Shown here piece by piece: positions 18,317-27,854 of a stretch of DNA of 64,000 nt. The position numbers and the translations under genes are program-made. The number at the start of each line of letters is the position of its first letter. The stretch's first letter is position 1. Under the pieces are notes generated by a model. It saw only the letters and a list, made by a program, of their open reading frames with translations, did no database searches and was not told where the DNA came from. The DNA is from Oscillospiraceae bacterium (lineage in GTDB: Bacteria; Bacillota; Clostridia; Oscillospirales; Ruminococcaceae), in the NCBI GenBank assembly GCA_017887325.1, contig JAGHIE010000020.1:62001-126000 (forward strand), written 5' to 3'.

Positions 18317-20770
18317 TTAATCATGCTCAAAGACTATACACATTCCAGCACCAATAATATCCTTTTTAATTTTTACAGTTACATCAGCGTATACACACAT
18401 TTTCTTTTTAGTTTTATTAATATAACTTTCAAGTGATTCTTTATCGAATGGTATCCAAATATCATTGGTAACATTATAATATAAAATACCTTCTTCTACC
18501 TTACAATAGTTATTTTGAATGTCATCCCAAGTCAAATCATCAAATTCTACGTTAATGTTACTTATATCTAGCTCTATTAAATCTTTATCTAAAACAATAT
18601 AATAATTGCTACTTCCTTCATAAGATATATTTTCCATATTTTTTGTGTAGTTAAGTAATAAATCTTCTTTTTCTTCTTCCCAAAAGTCAGTTATATTTCC
18701 AATTATTGTATTAAGGTTTATAGTTTTTTTCATCTCATCAAGTAATGCAATAAAATCTGATTGTTTGTTAGGGTAAGAATACTTAAATTTCTTACCTTTT
18801 ATATGGTCTTTAATCTTTCTAAAGAATAAATACATAATGTATCTTTCTAATTCTTCTTTAATAAGCATATACCAACTATCTTCTTTAAAATATAAACTAC
18901 CTATATTATAACAAATCACTTTTTCACTAACAAATTTTTCACATGTGCTTATATCTGATTTAATTCGTAAATCACAAAATTTTTCTTGAGTTATCAATTT
19001 ACATTCATTAAGTACTTTGTCAGATAAATCTTTTTTCATTTCATCTGTTATTTTATCAACATCACCTTTTTTAATTACTTCTTGTTTATATTTTGTATTC
19101 AATACATCTTTTAATAGTGATACTTTATTTAAAATTACATCATCAGTAATATTAAAAAATAAACTAAATTCTTTTATTGTTTTTTCTAAATAATCTTCTT
19201 TACCAAAATATTTTTCATACAACGAAAATGTTGAATTAGGTTCTAGTATGTTAATAAATTTTAACAAATCATCTTTTTTGAAATACCTATACATAGCAGT
19301 AAAAACAAAAAAATCTGTTATAACACTTTCATAAACAACTGTTTTAACCCCAATTACTACATACTCCCAATTATGCATTAAATTATAGATAAATGTTTTA
19401 TATTCTTTTATTAAACTTATCAAATCAACATCAAAAAAACAACTTTTAAGATTATATTTAATTCCCTGAGCCACAAGTTTTGCATTTTTTTGCAAATCTG
19501 TTCCATAAACACATTCTTCTCGTAAAGAAATATAATATAGATATATAAAGCTTAATATAGCAATTAATGAATTATATTTCTCATGTCTTTCATACCAAAA
19601 ATAATTAAAGAATTTCTCATTTATAACTTTGTGCTCACCATGATCAATAAATTCTTTATGTAAATTACAAATTTCACTCACTTTCACATAATTAATTGGA
19701 TCATCTTGAAATGAATCTTTATTTAAACTATATTTGACAGAATCATATATTCCATTTATTATTCTTTCTTTTTCATGTGGTTCTAACTCGTTTTTTTTAG
19801 TAGAAATAATTTCATATAAATTAGAATAATAGTATTGTAATGATGAAAGCTTTAATTTTTCTAATTCTATTTGTTGTGAATTCTTAATTAATTGTTCGTA
19901 TAATTTTATAAAAACAAAATCATCTGAATATTGCTCAAAAGTAATATCCTCTACTGCTCTAAAAAAATGCGTATTAATATAATCCCATATAGATAAATGT
20001 AAAATTTTATTTTCATTTGAATTAGCAATCTTATATATATCACATATAAATAATAAACACTTATTAGTTCTTTCAGAATTATGCTGTTTTGATATTTTTA
20101 TAAAGGAATCAGATATTATCAAACAAATTTTATCGATTATTTCTGTTTTGTTATAGTCATTATTTTCAACTTCTAACCTAAATGTTTCTTTTAAAATATC
20201 AAAATTTTGATTTATTATTATTGTATTTCCGGTTTCAATGGCATTATTTAATTCATTATTTAAACCATCCAATAAATCCTTATTATAATTATTTAAAAAG
20301 AAATTATATATTTCTTTTTTCATTTGTTCTTTTCCTTGAAATACAACATATATTTGCTTTATTAATATTAAAGTGACAACAATACTTGTTAAAAACAATG
20401 CAATAGAAGTATTAAACAATGAATAAGCCACACAAATATAATTAATAAACATAAGAACTAAACTAAATGCAATTATATGCTTTTGTTTAAATAATTTACT
20501 TCTTAATTCAGTTATATATCTTGTAATAGAAATTCCATAATAACTTTCACTTATAACTCCGGTTACAATTGCTATTATAGAAATACTTAACGCCGAAATA
20601 GTTGCTTGAATTCCAAACAAAGTAGAGAATAACCCTTCTTTATCATTAAACCTTAGAATAAATATATCCGGAATATTTATTACATAAAAGTCTGACAATA
20701 TTGAAGCAAATACAATTAAAACAGCTATTCCCAGTATTATAAACTCAAATATGTTTTTTCTTTTTTTCAT
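18317..20770 (-). CDS. Large membrane-anchored protein of unknown function linked to type I RM
   Basis: 817 aa. Four hydrophobic segments lie in the first ~145 residues (about 10-30, 48-72, 98-118, 122-142), including FGIQATISALSISIIAIVTG. A ~670-residue cytosolic region, mostly charged helices with no catalytic motif that I can name, follows. The C-terminus (about 740-817) is beta-rich. Start: AGGAGAATTATTTATG. It lies 55 nt downstream of hsdR across a terminator-like hairpin, so it may be expressed by read-through or separately. A membrane anchor plus a large helical sensor-like domain within a defence operon fits an abortive-infection effector, but that is inference from context only. Confidence 0.7.
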   Translation of the reverse strand: MKKRKNIFEFIILGIAVLIVFASILSDFYVINIPDIFILRFNDKEGLFSTLFGIQATISALSISIIAIVTGVISESYYGISITRYITELRSKLFKQKHIIAFSLVLMFINYICVAYSLFNTSIALFLTSIVVTLILIKQIYVVFQGKEQMKKEIYNFFLNNYNKDLLDGLNNELNNAIETGNTIIINQNFDILKETFRLEVENNDYNKTEIIDKICLIISDSFIKISKQHNSERTNKCLLFICDIYKIANSNENKILHLSIWDYINTHFFRAVEDITFEQYSDDFVFIKLYEQLIKNSQQIELEKLKLSSLQYYYSNLYEIISTKKNELEPHEKERIINGIYDSVKYSLNKDSFQDDPINYVKVSEICNLHKEFIDHGEHKVINEKFFNYFWYERHEKYNSLIAILSFIYLYYISLREECVYGTDLQKNAKLVAQGIKYNLKSCFFDVDLISLIKEYKTFIYNLMHNWEYVVIGVKTVVYESVITDFFVFTAMYRYFKKDDLLKFINILEPNSTFSLYEKYFGKEDYLEKTIKEFSLFFNITDDVILNKVSLLKDVLNTKYKQEVIKKGDVDKITDEMKKDLSDKVLNECKLITQEKFCDLRIKSDISTCEKFVSEKVICYNIGSLYFKEDSWYMLIKEELERYIMYLFFRKIKDHIKGKKFKYSYPNKQSDFIALLDEMKKTINLNTIIGNITDFWEEEKEDLLLNYTKNMENISYEGSSNYYIVLDKDLIELDISNINVEFDDLTWDDIQNNYCKVEEGILYYNVTNDIWIPFDKESLESYINKTKKKMCVYADVTVKIKKDIIGAGMCIVFEHD

Positions 20771-20786
20771 AAATAATTCTCCTGTG

Positions 20787-20819
20787 ATAAAACGAGAGAA
20801 ATATATTCTCTCGTTTTAT
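20787..20819 (-). terminator. Hairpin/terminator between hsdR and the membrane protein gene
   Basis: Perfect 14-bp stem (ATAAAACGAGAGAA and complement) with a 5-nt loop, followed on the minus strand by TTTTATC. It would lower transcription into the 817-aa gene relative to hsdR. Confidence 0.6.
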
Positions 20820-20825
20820 TCTTAA

Positions 20826-23795
20826 CTAAATTTCACTTCTTAAACCGTTATAAATTTCATCAGAAAAAATACCTAATACTTTTTTCTTAATATCATCATT
20901 AGCTAATAGCAAACTAAAGAAATCTTGATTTTGCTCTAATCCTTCTATCAAAGCATCATCAATATTATCAAAATATGCAAACTCAAAGTCTTTTTGAGTA
21001 TTGTTTTGAGCAGAAATCTTTAGTCTATCAGATTTCATCATAATATCTTTAATTTGCAGCATAGCTTTTACGGCAACATCTTCATCATATGTTTTCCCTG
21101 CAATACTATTAATTTCTGCTATAATTTCTGATAGTTTTTCCATCTTATCTTCTGATAATACAAAACTTTCAGCTGTAGGTAGCTTTACAACAGGATTAGA
21201 TTTCAAATTTGATTTTATATGTTCTTCTTTCTTCTTTTGAGCAAAGTTTATAGCCTTAATTTTACCATCTAAATTATATCCACTACCAGAATGTTTAATA
21301 TTTATATATGAAAGCAAAAGTGAAATAAATTTATATTTTTTATGTAACTCAACATCTTCAAAACAAGACGCTTGCAATAAAAACTCATAAAAACGAACAA
21401 ATTTTTTCAAAGTCATAATAAATTCTTTTTGCTCATTAATATCAAGTTTATCTATATCTCTTTTAACTTTTGTAAATATTCTAGTTAATCTTAATTTTGC
21501 TTTTGCATTAACTTTACTATCATACAATACTTCATTCACATCATCTACATCTAATGGGTCTATAATAGCATATCCATCTATTCTAGCCTCAATATCATAA
21601 ATAGAAGACGGTGTTATAGAATTGGATAAAAGTGTTGTTGTATAGTATTTTGAAAAAGCATTCTCAATATCTTTATAATCATTTGCAAAATCAAGAATAA
21701 ATGTTTGTTTATTATATGGAGGACAAATTCTATTAAGTCTTGATAAAGTTTGAACAGCATTTACTCCTTTTAATTTTTTCATAATATACATAGCACATAA
21801 TTTTGGTTGGTCAAAACCTGTTTGATATTTATTTGCTACTAATAATACTTTGTAATCATCTTTATTAAATTCTGTTGGTAACTTATCCTCGCTAACGCCA
21901 TTCATTCCAACTTCAGTATATTCTCTATCATCACCTTTAATAGAAACTTTTCCTGAAAAAGCTACTAAAGCATGAATGTTTTTATATCCCTTTTTATCAA
22001 TATATTCTTCAAAAGCTTGTTTATATTTTACAGCACTCTCTCTTGATGGTGTTACAACCATAGCTTTAGCATTTCCATCTAATTGCCCCATTACTGTTGT
22101 TCTAAAATGTTCTACTATAACTTCTATTCTTTGAGAAATATTTGTTTCATGCAATTCTATAAATCTTGCAATTTGTCTTTTAGCATCATTTGTTTTACAT
22201 TCAGGGTCATCTTGAATTGCTTTGTTTATTTGATAATAAGTTTTATAAGTTATATAATTTTGTAAAACATCTAAAATAAATTCCTCTTCTATTGCTTGTT
22301 TCATAGAATAAATATGAAAGGCTTCTCTTTGTCCTTTATCATTAACCCTACCGAATAATTGTAATGTTGTTGGTTTTGGAGTTGCAGTAAAAGCAAAAAT
22401 TGATACATTATCTTGTTTTCCGTGTCTTGCTATTTGATCTATGATTAAATCTTGTACTGTTTCTTCTTCCACTTCACCAGAACCCAAAGCCATTGTAAGA
22501 GCTGACATATCTTTTCCTGATGTAGATGAATGAGCCTCATCAATAATAACGCCAAATTTTTTATTTTTTAAATTTTCTACTTGATCTACTATATATGGAA
22601 ATTTTTGTATAGTTGTAGCTATTATTTTTGTATTACCATTTAATGTAATAGCAAGGTCTGATGAATTACATTTATCATCCATTACTTTGATTAATCCTGA
22701 TTTGTGTTCAAGTCCCATAACAGCTGACTGTAATTGTCTATCTACGACAACTCTATCTGTAACAATAATAATATTATCAAATATAACTTTATTATCTTTA
22801 TCATGTAAAGATGATAATCTATGTGACAACCATGCAATAGAATTCGTTTTACCAGAACCTGCACTATGTTGAATTAAATAATTTTGTGAAGTTTTATTTA
22901 TATATACATCAGAAAGCAATTTATGTATAACATCTCTTTGATGAAATCTAGGGAAAATAAGGTTTTCTTTTACTTTCTTTTTGCCTGTAAGTTCATTTAT
23001 TTCTTCTTTCTTTTGTATAAATATAAACTTACTAATTAACTCTAAAATAGAATCTTTTGTCAAAACATCTTCCCACATATAAGACACACTGTATTTATCT
23101 TTAAATATTGGATTTCCGGCACCTGCAAAAACACCTTCTCCATTTCCCATATTAAAAGGTAAAAAATGAGTTGATTCTTTATCTAATTTAGTAGTCATAT
23201 GAACTTGTTCTAAATCCATTGCAAAGTTTACTAAAGCACCAGATTTAAACAAAAATAACCTTGTCTTTGGATTTCTTTGAGTTCTATATTGATAGATAGC
23301 ATCTCCATAATATTGTCCTGCAAAATTACACTTTAATTCTAAAGTTATAATTGCCAAACCATTTAAAAAGATAACAAGGTCTATTCTTTCTTTGTCAGAA
23401 GCCCAAACTTCCTCCATAACTGAAAATATATTTTTCTCATATTTTGCTGTTAATTCCTTATTGAATGAAGTTGCAGGTTTTGTATACATTAAATCAAGTT
23501 TAATATTAGAGATTTCAACACCATGCTTTAATACATGTAACAAACTACCATTCTTTTTTGTCATTTCACTATTTATAAAATTTATTAAAGTGTCTTCTAG
23601 TTTTTCTTTATAAATTTTTTGTAGTGCTTGCATTTTTTCTGGTTGAGTATCATTTAAAAACTTAAATAACATTTCTCTGTCACAAGCAAATAATTTATCA
23701 AAATTTTTATCTTTTCTTACTACATATCCGTTATTATCTCTTAAATATTCAATAATAAACTTTTGATATTGTTTTTCTGTTAGAACTTCATTCAT
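20826..23795 (-). CDS. hsdR: Type I restriction endonuclease subunit R
   Basis: 989 aa, typical length. The N-terminal PD-(D/E)XK nuclease shows Asp139 in ERIDLVIFLNG and Glu153-x-Lys155 in TLELKCNF. The superfamily 2 translocase has Walker A HSAGSGKTNS, DEAH box VIIDEAHSS, FTATPKPTTLQLF and the C-terminal motifs LLVANKYQTGFDQP and QTLSRLNRICP. It forms the R2M2S complex that translocates and cleaves unmodified DNA. It lies 18 nt downstream of a small membrane-anchored gene, which in turn follows hsdS. All motifs are intact. Confidence 0.95.
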   Translation of the reverse strand: MNEVLTEKQYQKFIIEYLRDNNGYVVRKDKNFDKLFACDREMLFKFLNDTQPEKMQALQKIYKEKLEDTLINFINSEMTKKNGSLLHVLKHGVEISNIKLDLMYTKPATSFNKELTAKYEKNIFSVMEEVWASDKERIDLVIFLNGLAIITLELKCNFAGQYYGDAIYQYRTQRNPKTRLFLFKSGALVNFAMDLEQVHMTTKLDKESTHFLPFNMGNGEGVFAGAGNPIFKDKYSVSYMWEDVLTKDSILELISKFIFIQKKEEINELTGKKKVKENLIFPRFHQRDVIHKLLSDVYINKTSQNYLIQHSAGSGKTNSIAWLSHRLSSLHDKDNKVIFDNIIIVTDRVVVDRQLQSAVMGLEHKSGLIKVMDDKCNSSDLAITLNGNTKIIATTIQKFPYIVDQVENLKNKKFGVIIDEAHSSTSGKDMSALTMALGSGEVEEETVQDLIIDQIARHGKQDNVSIFAFTATPKPTTLQLFGRVNDKGQREAFHIYSMKQAIEEEFILDVLQNYITYKTYYQINKAIQDDPECKTNDAKRQIARFIELHETNISQRIEVIVEHFRTTVMGQLDGNAKAMVVTPSRESAVKYKQAFEEYIDKKGYKNIHALVAFSGKVSIKGDDREYTEVGMNGVSEDKLPTEFNKDDYKVLLVANKYQTGFDQPKLCAMYIMKKLKGVNAVQTLSRLNRICPPYNKQTFILDFANDYKDIENAFSKYYTTTLLSNSITPSSIYDIEARIDGYAIIDPLDVDDVNEVLYDSKVNAKAKLRLTRIFTKVKRDIDKLDINEQKEFIMTLKKFVRFYEFLLQASCFEDVELHKKYKFISLLLSYINIKHSGSGYNLDGKIKAINFAQKKKEEHIKSNLKSNPVVKLPTAESFVLSEDKMEKLSEIIAEINSIAGKTYDEDVAVKAMLQIKDIMMKSDRLKISAQNNTQKDFEFAYFDNIDDALIEGLEQNQDFFSLLLANDDIKKKVLGIFSDEIYNGLRSEI

Positions 23796-23813
23796 CTTAT
23801 TCCACTTCCTTTT

Positions 23814-24416
23814 TTATTTACATAGATAAAATAAATATCCCATAAAAGTCATTTTCAATTTATCACTAGAAAATATAGGATTTCCATTTTCACCACTTAT
23901 AGACACACAAAACTCTATTTTAACAAAATCATTCCTTTGTATTTCAAAATACAAAGGAGGAACAAATTCAAATGTTGGTATAACAAGGTAAAGTGTATCC
24001 TTTTTATTTAATTTAATCGATTCTTTTATAATTTTATTTATTCCTTTATATTCCTTTAAAAGCTGTTTATTTTTATTTATATATCTTTTTTGATTTTTAT
24101 AATTATTTTGTTTACTATAAAAACCTAATAAATCTATTTTAAAAGCCTTTATTTTTCTAAATCCATGTTTAGATTTAATCTTTATTATTTGGCATTCATT
24201 TAAAATATCTTTTGTATCTATTTCTTTATCTGTGAAATTAAACACATTTTCATCACTAAAATCATGATTTTCAAAAAAAGTCTTAATATCAATAAAATCT
24301 ATATCATCAAAATATATACTTTTATCATTTTTAATAGCTAACAAATGTCCTATCATATATAGTATAAATAATAAACATGTTATTATTGATGATGCTATTG
24401 ATATTGCTTCTATCAC
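23814..24416 (-). CDS. Membrane-anchored protein inserted between hsdS and hsdR
   Basis: 200 aa. One N-terminal transmembrane helix (residues about 5-28) is followed by a basic cytosolic domain. About 137-200 is beta-rich (TLYLVIPTFEFVPPLYFEIQ, VKIEFCVSISGE). No family is recognised. The start is 1 nt after the hsdS stop, and hsdR starts 18 nt after its end, so it is firmly within the RM operon. It may be an accessory of the RM system or unrelated cargo; there is no evidence for an enzymatic activity. Confidence 0.7.
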   Translation of the reverse strand: MIEAISIASSIITCLLFILYMIGHLLAIKNDKSIYFDDIDFIDIKTFFENHDFSDENVFNFTDKEIDTKDILNECQIIKIKSKHGFRKIKAFKIDLLGFYSKQNNYKNQKRYINKNKQLLKEYKGINKIIKESIKLNKKDTLYLVIPTFEFVPPLYFEIQRNDFVKIEFCVSISGENGNPIFSSDKLKMTFMGYLFYLCK

Positions 24417-24417
24417 T

Positions 24418-25725
24418 TTATTCCACTTCCTTTTTTCCTGTTACATACTCATAAATTACTGATTTTTTATATTCTTGTAAAACTTCAAGTTGTTCTTTTT
24501 TGGTTGAAATTATACTGTCAATTTCTTCACATTTTTTATCTAAGTGTTCTGCGATTTGTTGTTGTTCAACTAATGAAGGTAAAATTACATAACTATTTAA
24601 TAGTATTTTTTGTGTAATACTATATACTTTTACTCCAATGGCTACCTCTCTTACTTGCTTTCTCCAAATATCTGTTTTAAATAAATAAGCTAAATATGTA
24701 TTATCATTATCAAGTTTTGAATTCAAAATAATTGTATGATATCCAGCAAATAAAACAGAATCATCTCTTTTATAAACACAATTTCCACACCCTTCATAAT
24801 CTTCAGAAGTATCTGCAAATATAAATCCGTTTTTAAACACTTCGCATTGTGGACTCTTAATTTTATAATCATAACTTACATATTTAATTAAATCATTTGT
24901 TACTTTTATTCCTGTATTTATTTTTGAATGAATTTGCCCATAACTTATTACTGGTAACCCATTATCTATAAGATTTTCCTTTGTAATTGATAATCCTTTT
25001 TTAATATCAAATAAATACTTTAAACGACTAACTCTCCATTCCTCTGGTATCTTCTCAATCCATTCAATACCACTATCTTTCATTTTAACATTAGGGTTTA
25101 ATCCTTTTGTTACTGTTTCAGTAATTACTAATTTTTTATATTCTTCAAGTGTTTCAATTTGTGTTTGAATGTCTGATGACAAAGTATCTATTTCAAAACA
25201 TTTTTTATCAAGAAACTCTGCAATTTGTTGTTGTTCGGTTAGTGGGAGAAAAATTAAAGGAAACCTATCTAAAGTTTCATTATTTAAAGTCCACCTATTT
25301 TCATAAGAAACTCCTTTTCCATGTGCAAAAAAAGCCTTACACCAATATTGATGTTTAAAATAATAATTATAAAAATTGGGATATATTCCTTCTTTGTATC
25401 TCAAATTCACATAAGCAGGACTTATAACTCCTTTCACTTTTGAAATATTACAATTATCTCCACTTATTAAATCCATAGGATTAAGAAGAATATCATCAAT
25501 TTCTACAGGATTGTATTCAAAATAGTTTTCTGCTATTTGTCCTTGATTATTTGTGATATCTCTTATTTTTACTCCATTTCTAGCTAGTGACAAAACAACT
25601 GGATTTTTTTGATTAGCTTTAGATTTTTTTCTATAAAATGCATCTTTTATACGCTTAATCTCCCAATGCTCTGGAATATCTCCAATCCACTTAATTCCAC
25701 TATCCTTCATTTTTCTTTTTTTCAT
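24418..25725 (-). CDS. hsdS: Type I restriction specificity subunit S
   Basis: About 435 aa. I choose the ATG at 25725 (MKKRKMKDSGIKWIGDIP), preceded by GAGGTG overlapping the hsdM stop, over an upstream in-frame start. Two target-recognition domains with the usual internal repeat are visible. IKWIGDIPEHWEIKRIK recurs as IEWIEKIPEEWRVSRLK near 220, and LTEQQQIAEFLDKKCFEIDT (about 170) recurs as LVEQQQIAEHLDKKCEEIDS near 395. These repeats are the conserved helical spacers. HsdS sets the bipartite DNA sequence methylated or cut; the sequence itself cannot be predicted by eye. Confidence 0.93.
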   Translation of the reverse strand: MKKRKMKDSGIKWIGDIPEHWEIKRIKDAFYRKKSKANQKNPVVLSLARNGVKIRDITNNQGQIAENYFEYNPVEIDDILLNPMDLISGDNCNISKVKGVISPAYVNLRYKEGIYPNFYNYYFKHQYWCKAFFAHGKGVSYENRWTLNNETLDRFPLIFLPLTEQQQIAEFLDKKCFEIDTLSSDIQTQIETLEEYKKLVITETVTKGLNPNVKMKDSGIEWIEKIPEEWRVSRLKYLFDIKKGLSITKENLIDNGLPVISYGQIHSKINTGIKVTNDLIKYVSYDYKIKSPQCEVFKNGFIFADTSEDYEGCGNCVYKRDDSVLFAGYHTIILNSKLDNDNTYLAYLFKTDIWRKQVREVAIGVKVYSITQKILLNSYVILPSLVEQQQIAEHLDKKCEEIDSIISTKKEQLEVLQEYKKSVIYEYVTGKKEVE

Positions 25726-25726
25726 A

Positions 25727-27829
25727 TTACACCTCACCAAAAAGAGTTGTTATTCGATTGGAAATAGATAATTCTAGTTCTTTTAATTTTACTTCAAGCT
25801 CATAACTAGGTGTTGGCTCTTTATATTTATAAAAATATCTTGTAAAAGGAATTTCTGCACCAGTTTTAATAACAGGTTTCTTTTTGCTCAAATCTTCTTC
25901 AAAAAATGCTTTTGCGTCCGGCACATGTGGCAATACTTCTTTTTGCATATATTCATCTATATCCATTTTATAAGGAACTATTTCTATATCTTTTGTATCT
26001 TTGTCATATATTATATTTCCTTTTTTATCCTTTTGAATATCTGCTGTTTTATCCATTACAGAAAGACCAACAACTATTTTTTCTGTAATTTTCTTTAATT
26101 CTTTTGCATCATCTATAACATTTCCTAATATTTTTGATATTATAGGAGTAAAACTTTCTGGATTTTTATAAATTTCATCAGAAACTGCATTATTTAGTGC
26201 AGTTATAATATCATCATAAACAGGTTTATTTTCATAAAATTTTTTAAGTTTTGCTTTATCTTTGCCATTTAGTTCTTCAGCATTTTCTAATTCTTCAACT
26301 TTAGCTTCATCATATAATGCTGATAATGTCCCTTTTGAAATCATTGAGTCAATTCTTTCTTCTGTAATAGCATAACTTCTTTGTAAAGGTTGCATAACTG
26401 CATATTCACGATACATAAATTCTTCATTATCATAAATTTGACAATGCTCATTTTCTTTAAAATCAGCATATAATTTTGTTATTTCTATTCTATCTTCAGG
26501 AGTTATTTCATTTCTTTTATTCCCTAAGTTTTTTCTCAATTTATGGCATAAATGAGATGCATCTATCAGTTGTATTTTACCTTTTCTTTCTTCTCTTTTA
26601 TTCTTTGATAAAATCCATATGTATGTAGCTATACCTGTATTGTAAAACATATCTGTGCTTAATTGAATAATAGCTTCAATATAATCTTTTTCTAATAACC
26701 ATCTTCTAATTTGTGATTCTCCTGATGATGTTCCACCACTAAATAAAGGTGAACCATTTTCTATAATAGCAGCTCTCCCACAATCATCATCCATTTTATC
26801 AATAGCAGACTGAATAAACAATAACTGCATATCCCCAGAACCAGGTGTACCTGCAGGAAATCTACTAAAAGTCCCTTTTAAAACTTCATCATTTACTGCT
26901 TTTTCTACACCTTCTGCAGCATCTTTTCCTCCCCAAGGTTGTCCAAATGGGGGATTTTCTAAAATAAATCTCATTGGAAGTCCTTCAAAACAATCTGCTT
27001 TCATAGTGTCTTGAAGTCTGATATTTTCGGCATTTTGACCACGAATAAGCATTTCTGCCAAACACATAGCATAAGATTCTGGATTTACTTCTTGAGAAAA
27101 CAACCTAACATCTGCAGTTGGATTAAACCTTTTTATATAACTTGCAGCAGTACTAAGCATTCCCCCAGTACCTGCAGCTTGGTCTAAAATAGTGATGATT
27201 TTCCCGTCTTCAAAAATATCATCACAACCTTCAGCAAGAATTAATGAAACCATTGTTTTAATAATATCTCTACCTGTATAATGGTCACCAGCCTCAGCAT
27301 TTTCTGAAAATTTTCTAATTAATTCCTCAAATATATATCCCATTTTCATATTATCAATAGTTTTAGGGTCTAAATCTATTTCTGAAAATGCTTTTACGAC
27401 TGATAATAAACGGTCATGTTTATCCATTTTATCAATTTGCTTATCAAATTCAAGATTTTTTATAATATTTTGTATATTTGAAGAAAAACCATTTATATAA
27501 CTTTTAAAATTTTCTGCCAAATGATCCGTATCATTTACTAATTCTTCTAATGTAAATTCGCTTGTATTATAAAATTGAAAACCTGATATTCTATACATAG
27601 CTTTAGCCGGATAGTTTGGATTTTCTTTGTACTTATCTATTACAGCTTTTTTTGTGTGAGATAATGCACATTCAAATCTCCTTATAATAACCATTGGAAT
27701 AATTACATCTTTATATTTATCACTTTGATATGCTCCTCTTAATTTATTTGCAATGGACCAAATAAAATTCACCTCTGTTGATACATTTATCGGTGAATCA
27801 TCCCATAAAAAATCCATATTATTTATCAT
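25727..27829 (-). CDS. hsdM: Type I restriction-modification DNA methyltransferase subunit M
   Basis: 700 aa. N6-adenine methyltransferase motifs: SAM-binding ILDQAAGTGGMLS (motif I) and catalytic ENPPFGQPWGG (motif IV, NPPF). The N-terminal helical HsdM_N region (NFIWSIANKLRGAYQSDKYKDVIIPM) is present. The ~200-residue C-terminal helical part is longer than in EcoKI-type HsdM, as is common in Firmicutes. It starts 25 nt after the AbiH-like gene, and its stop codon abuts the hsdS start. Confidence 0.95.
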   Translation of the reverse strand: MINNMDFLWDDSPINVSTEVNFIWSIANKLRGAYQSDKYKDVIIPMVIIRRFECALSHTKKAVIDKYKENPNYPAKAMYRISGFQFYNTSEFTLEELVNDTDHLAENFKSYINGFSSNIQNIIKNLEFDKQIDKMDKHDRLLSVVKAFSEIDLDPKTIDNMKMGYIFEELIRKFSENAEAGDHYTGRDIIKTMVSLILAEGCDDIFEDGKIITILDQAAGTGGMLSTAASYIKRFNPTADVRLFSQEVNPESYAMCLAEMLIRGQNAENIRLQDTMKADCFEGLPMRFILENPPFGQPWGGKDAAEGVEKAVNDEVLKGTFSRFPAGTPGSGDMQLLFIQSAIDKMDDDCGRAAIIENGSPLFSGGTSSGESQIRRWLLEKDYIEAIIQLSTDMFYNTGIATYIWILSKNKREERKGKIQLIDASHLCHKLRKNLGNKRNEITPEDRIEITKLYADFKENEHCQIYDNEEFMYREYAVMQPLQRSYAITEERIDSMISKGTLSALYDEAKVEELENAEELNGKDKAKLKKFYENKPVYDDIITALNNAVSDEIYKNPESFTPIISKILGNVIDDAKELKKITEKIVVGLSVMDKTADIQKDKKGNIIYDKDTKDIEIVPYKMDIDEYMQKEVLPHVPDAKAFFEEDLSKKKPVIKTGAEIPFTRYFYKYKEPTPSYELEVKLKELELSISNRITTLFGEV

Positions 27830-27854
27830 CTTGAAAACTCCCTTACTTTACCTT

